Below, one piece after another: positions 63,861 to 64,000 of a stretch of DNA of 64,000 bases. The DNA comes from Roseomonas elaeocarpi (lineage in GTDB: Bacteria > Pseudomonadota > Alphaproteobacteria > Acetobacterales > Acetobacteraceae), in the NCBI RefSeq assembly GCF_042433915.1, contig NZ_JBHLUN010000001.1, forward strand, positions 62,001 through 126,000, given 5' to 3'. Within the stretch, counting starts at the first letter, position 1; every line of letters starts with the position of its first letter. Below the pieces are notes generated by a model. The model made no database searches. It worked only from the letters and a program-made list of their open reading frames with translations, and was not told where the DNA came from. The position numbers and the translations under genes were made by a program.

Positions 63861-63878
63861 ATACCGACTGGTCAGTAT
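63861..63878. promoter_or_regulatory. Candidate TetR operator
   Basis: ATACCGACTGGTCAGTAT is an 18-bp imperfect palindrome with 14 of 18 positions symmetric. ACCGAC and its complement are common TetR-box halves in proteobacteria. It is immediately upstream of the tetR-like gene, overlapping the A/T-rich stretch where its promoter should be. Confidence 0.6.
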
Positions 63879-64000
63879 CTATTTGGGAGTGCAGCAAGGT
63901 TTTTCCCGGAAGGGGTGACGCTGGGTTGCGCAGGAAACCCTCAGTATGACCACGCGCTAAGCAGCGGCCCGCGAACTGCTGCGGGAGCACCGAACAGGCT

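Noticed and set aside
1..64000. CRISPR arrays, tRNA/rRNA genes, complete insertion sequences, prophage genes
   Set aside because: Looked for repeated spacers, cloverleaf-like T-loop sequences, transposase DDE motifs and phage structural genes; none was found.

Overview
The window is high-GC DNA with densely packed genes, many divergent and convergent gene pairs, and a gene repertoire (peptide and sugar ABC importers, enolase-superfamily dehydratases, RraA-like proteins, hydantoinase A/B, MFS carriers, RTX/DUF4214 proteins, an ECF sigma factor) typical of a soil or plant-associated alphaproteobacterium. Acetobacteraceae of the Roseomonas type is my best guess. That placement is inferred from gene content; no rRNA, tRNA or other phylogenetic marker lies in the window.

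Layout. 1-6140: the N-terminal part of an ECF sigma factor, a patatin-like lipoprotein and a large GAF/PAS hybrid histidine kinase. 6274-12460: a minus-strand operon of GntR/FadR regulator, peptide-binding protein, two permeases and two ATPases. 12587-15250: a scrapyard of truncated genes (APH-type phosphotransferase N-terminus fused to a DeoR C-terminus, an RTX/VCBS fragment, an SMP-30 C-terminus, a frameshifted Bug-family N-terminus) around an intact IclR regulator. 15399-20984: an RraA-like protein, a D-2-hydroxyacid dehydrogenase, an ACS-type MFS carrier and a peptide-type binding protein. Three of these genes share a 13-bp palindrome upstream. 21421-30088: an aldo/keto reductase, cytochrome b561, a DUF427 protein, an FMN alpha-hydroxyacid dehydrogenase, an OmpA-like lipoprotein and an Orn/Lys/Arg decarboxylase. 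30543-41665: two very large proteins without signal peptides (a choice-of-anchor/5'-nucleotidase/RTX/DUF4214 protein and a RIFT-barrel protein with two carbohydrate-binding modules), with a CorA remnant, a CYTH protein and a DUF155/RMD1-like protein between them.

42675-55584 holds a second aldo/keto reductase and a LacI regulator divergent from a nine-gene operon: dehydratase-like enzyme 1, RraA-like protein, sugar-binding protein, two permeases, ATPase, dehydratase-like enzymes 2 and 3, and a uronate-dehydrogenase-like SDR. It reads as a complete import-oxidise-dehydrate-cleave route for a sugar or sugar acid. 56748-63839 is a TetR-led minus-strand operon: TetR, MHS-type carrier, HDAC-family amidohydrolase, hydantoinase A, hydantoinase B. 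It looks like uptake and stepwise hydrolysis of an N-acylated or cyclic amide.

The most useful new observations are the palindrome shared by the 15399, 19026 and 19395 promoters, the clustered CGCAAC half-sites in front of the LacI-controlled operon, the TetR box at 63861-63878, and the chain of gene remnants. No tRNA, rRNA, CRISPR array, complete insertion sequence or prophage gene was recognised.
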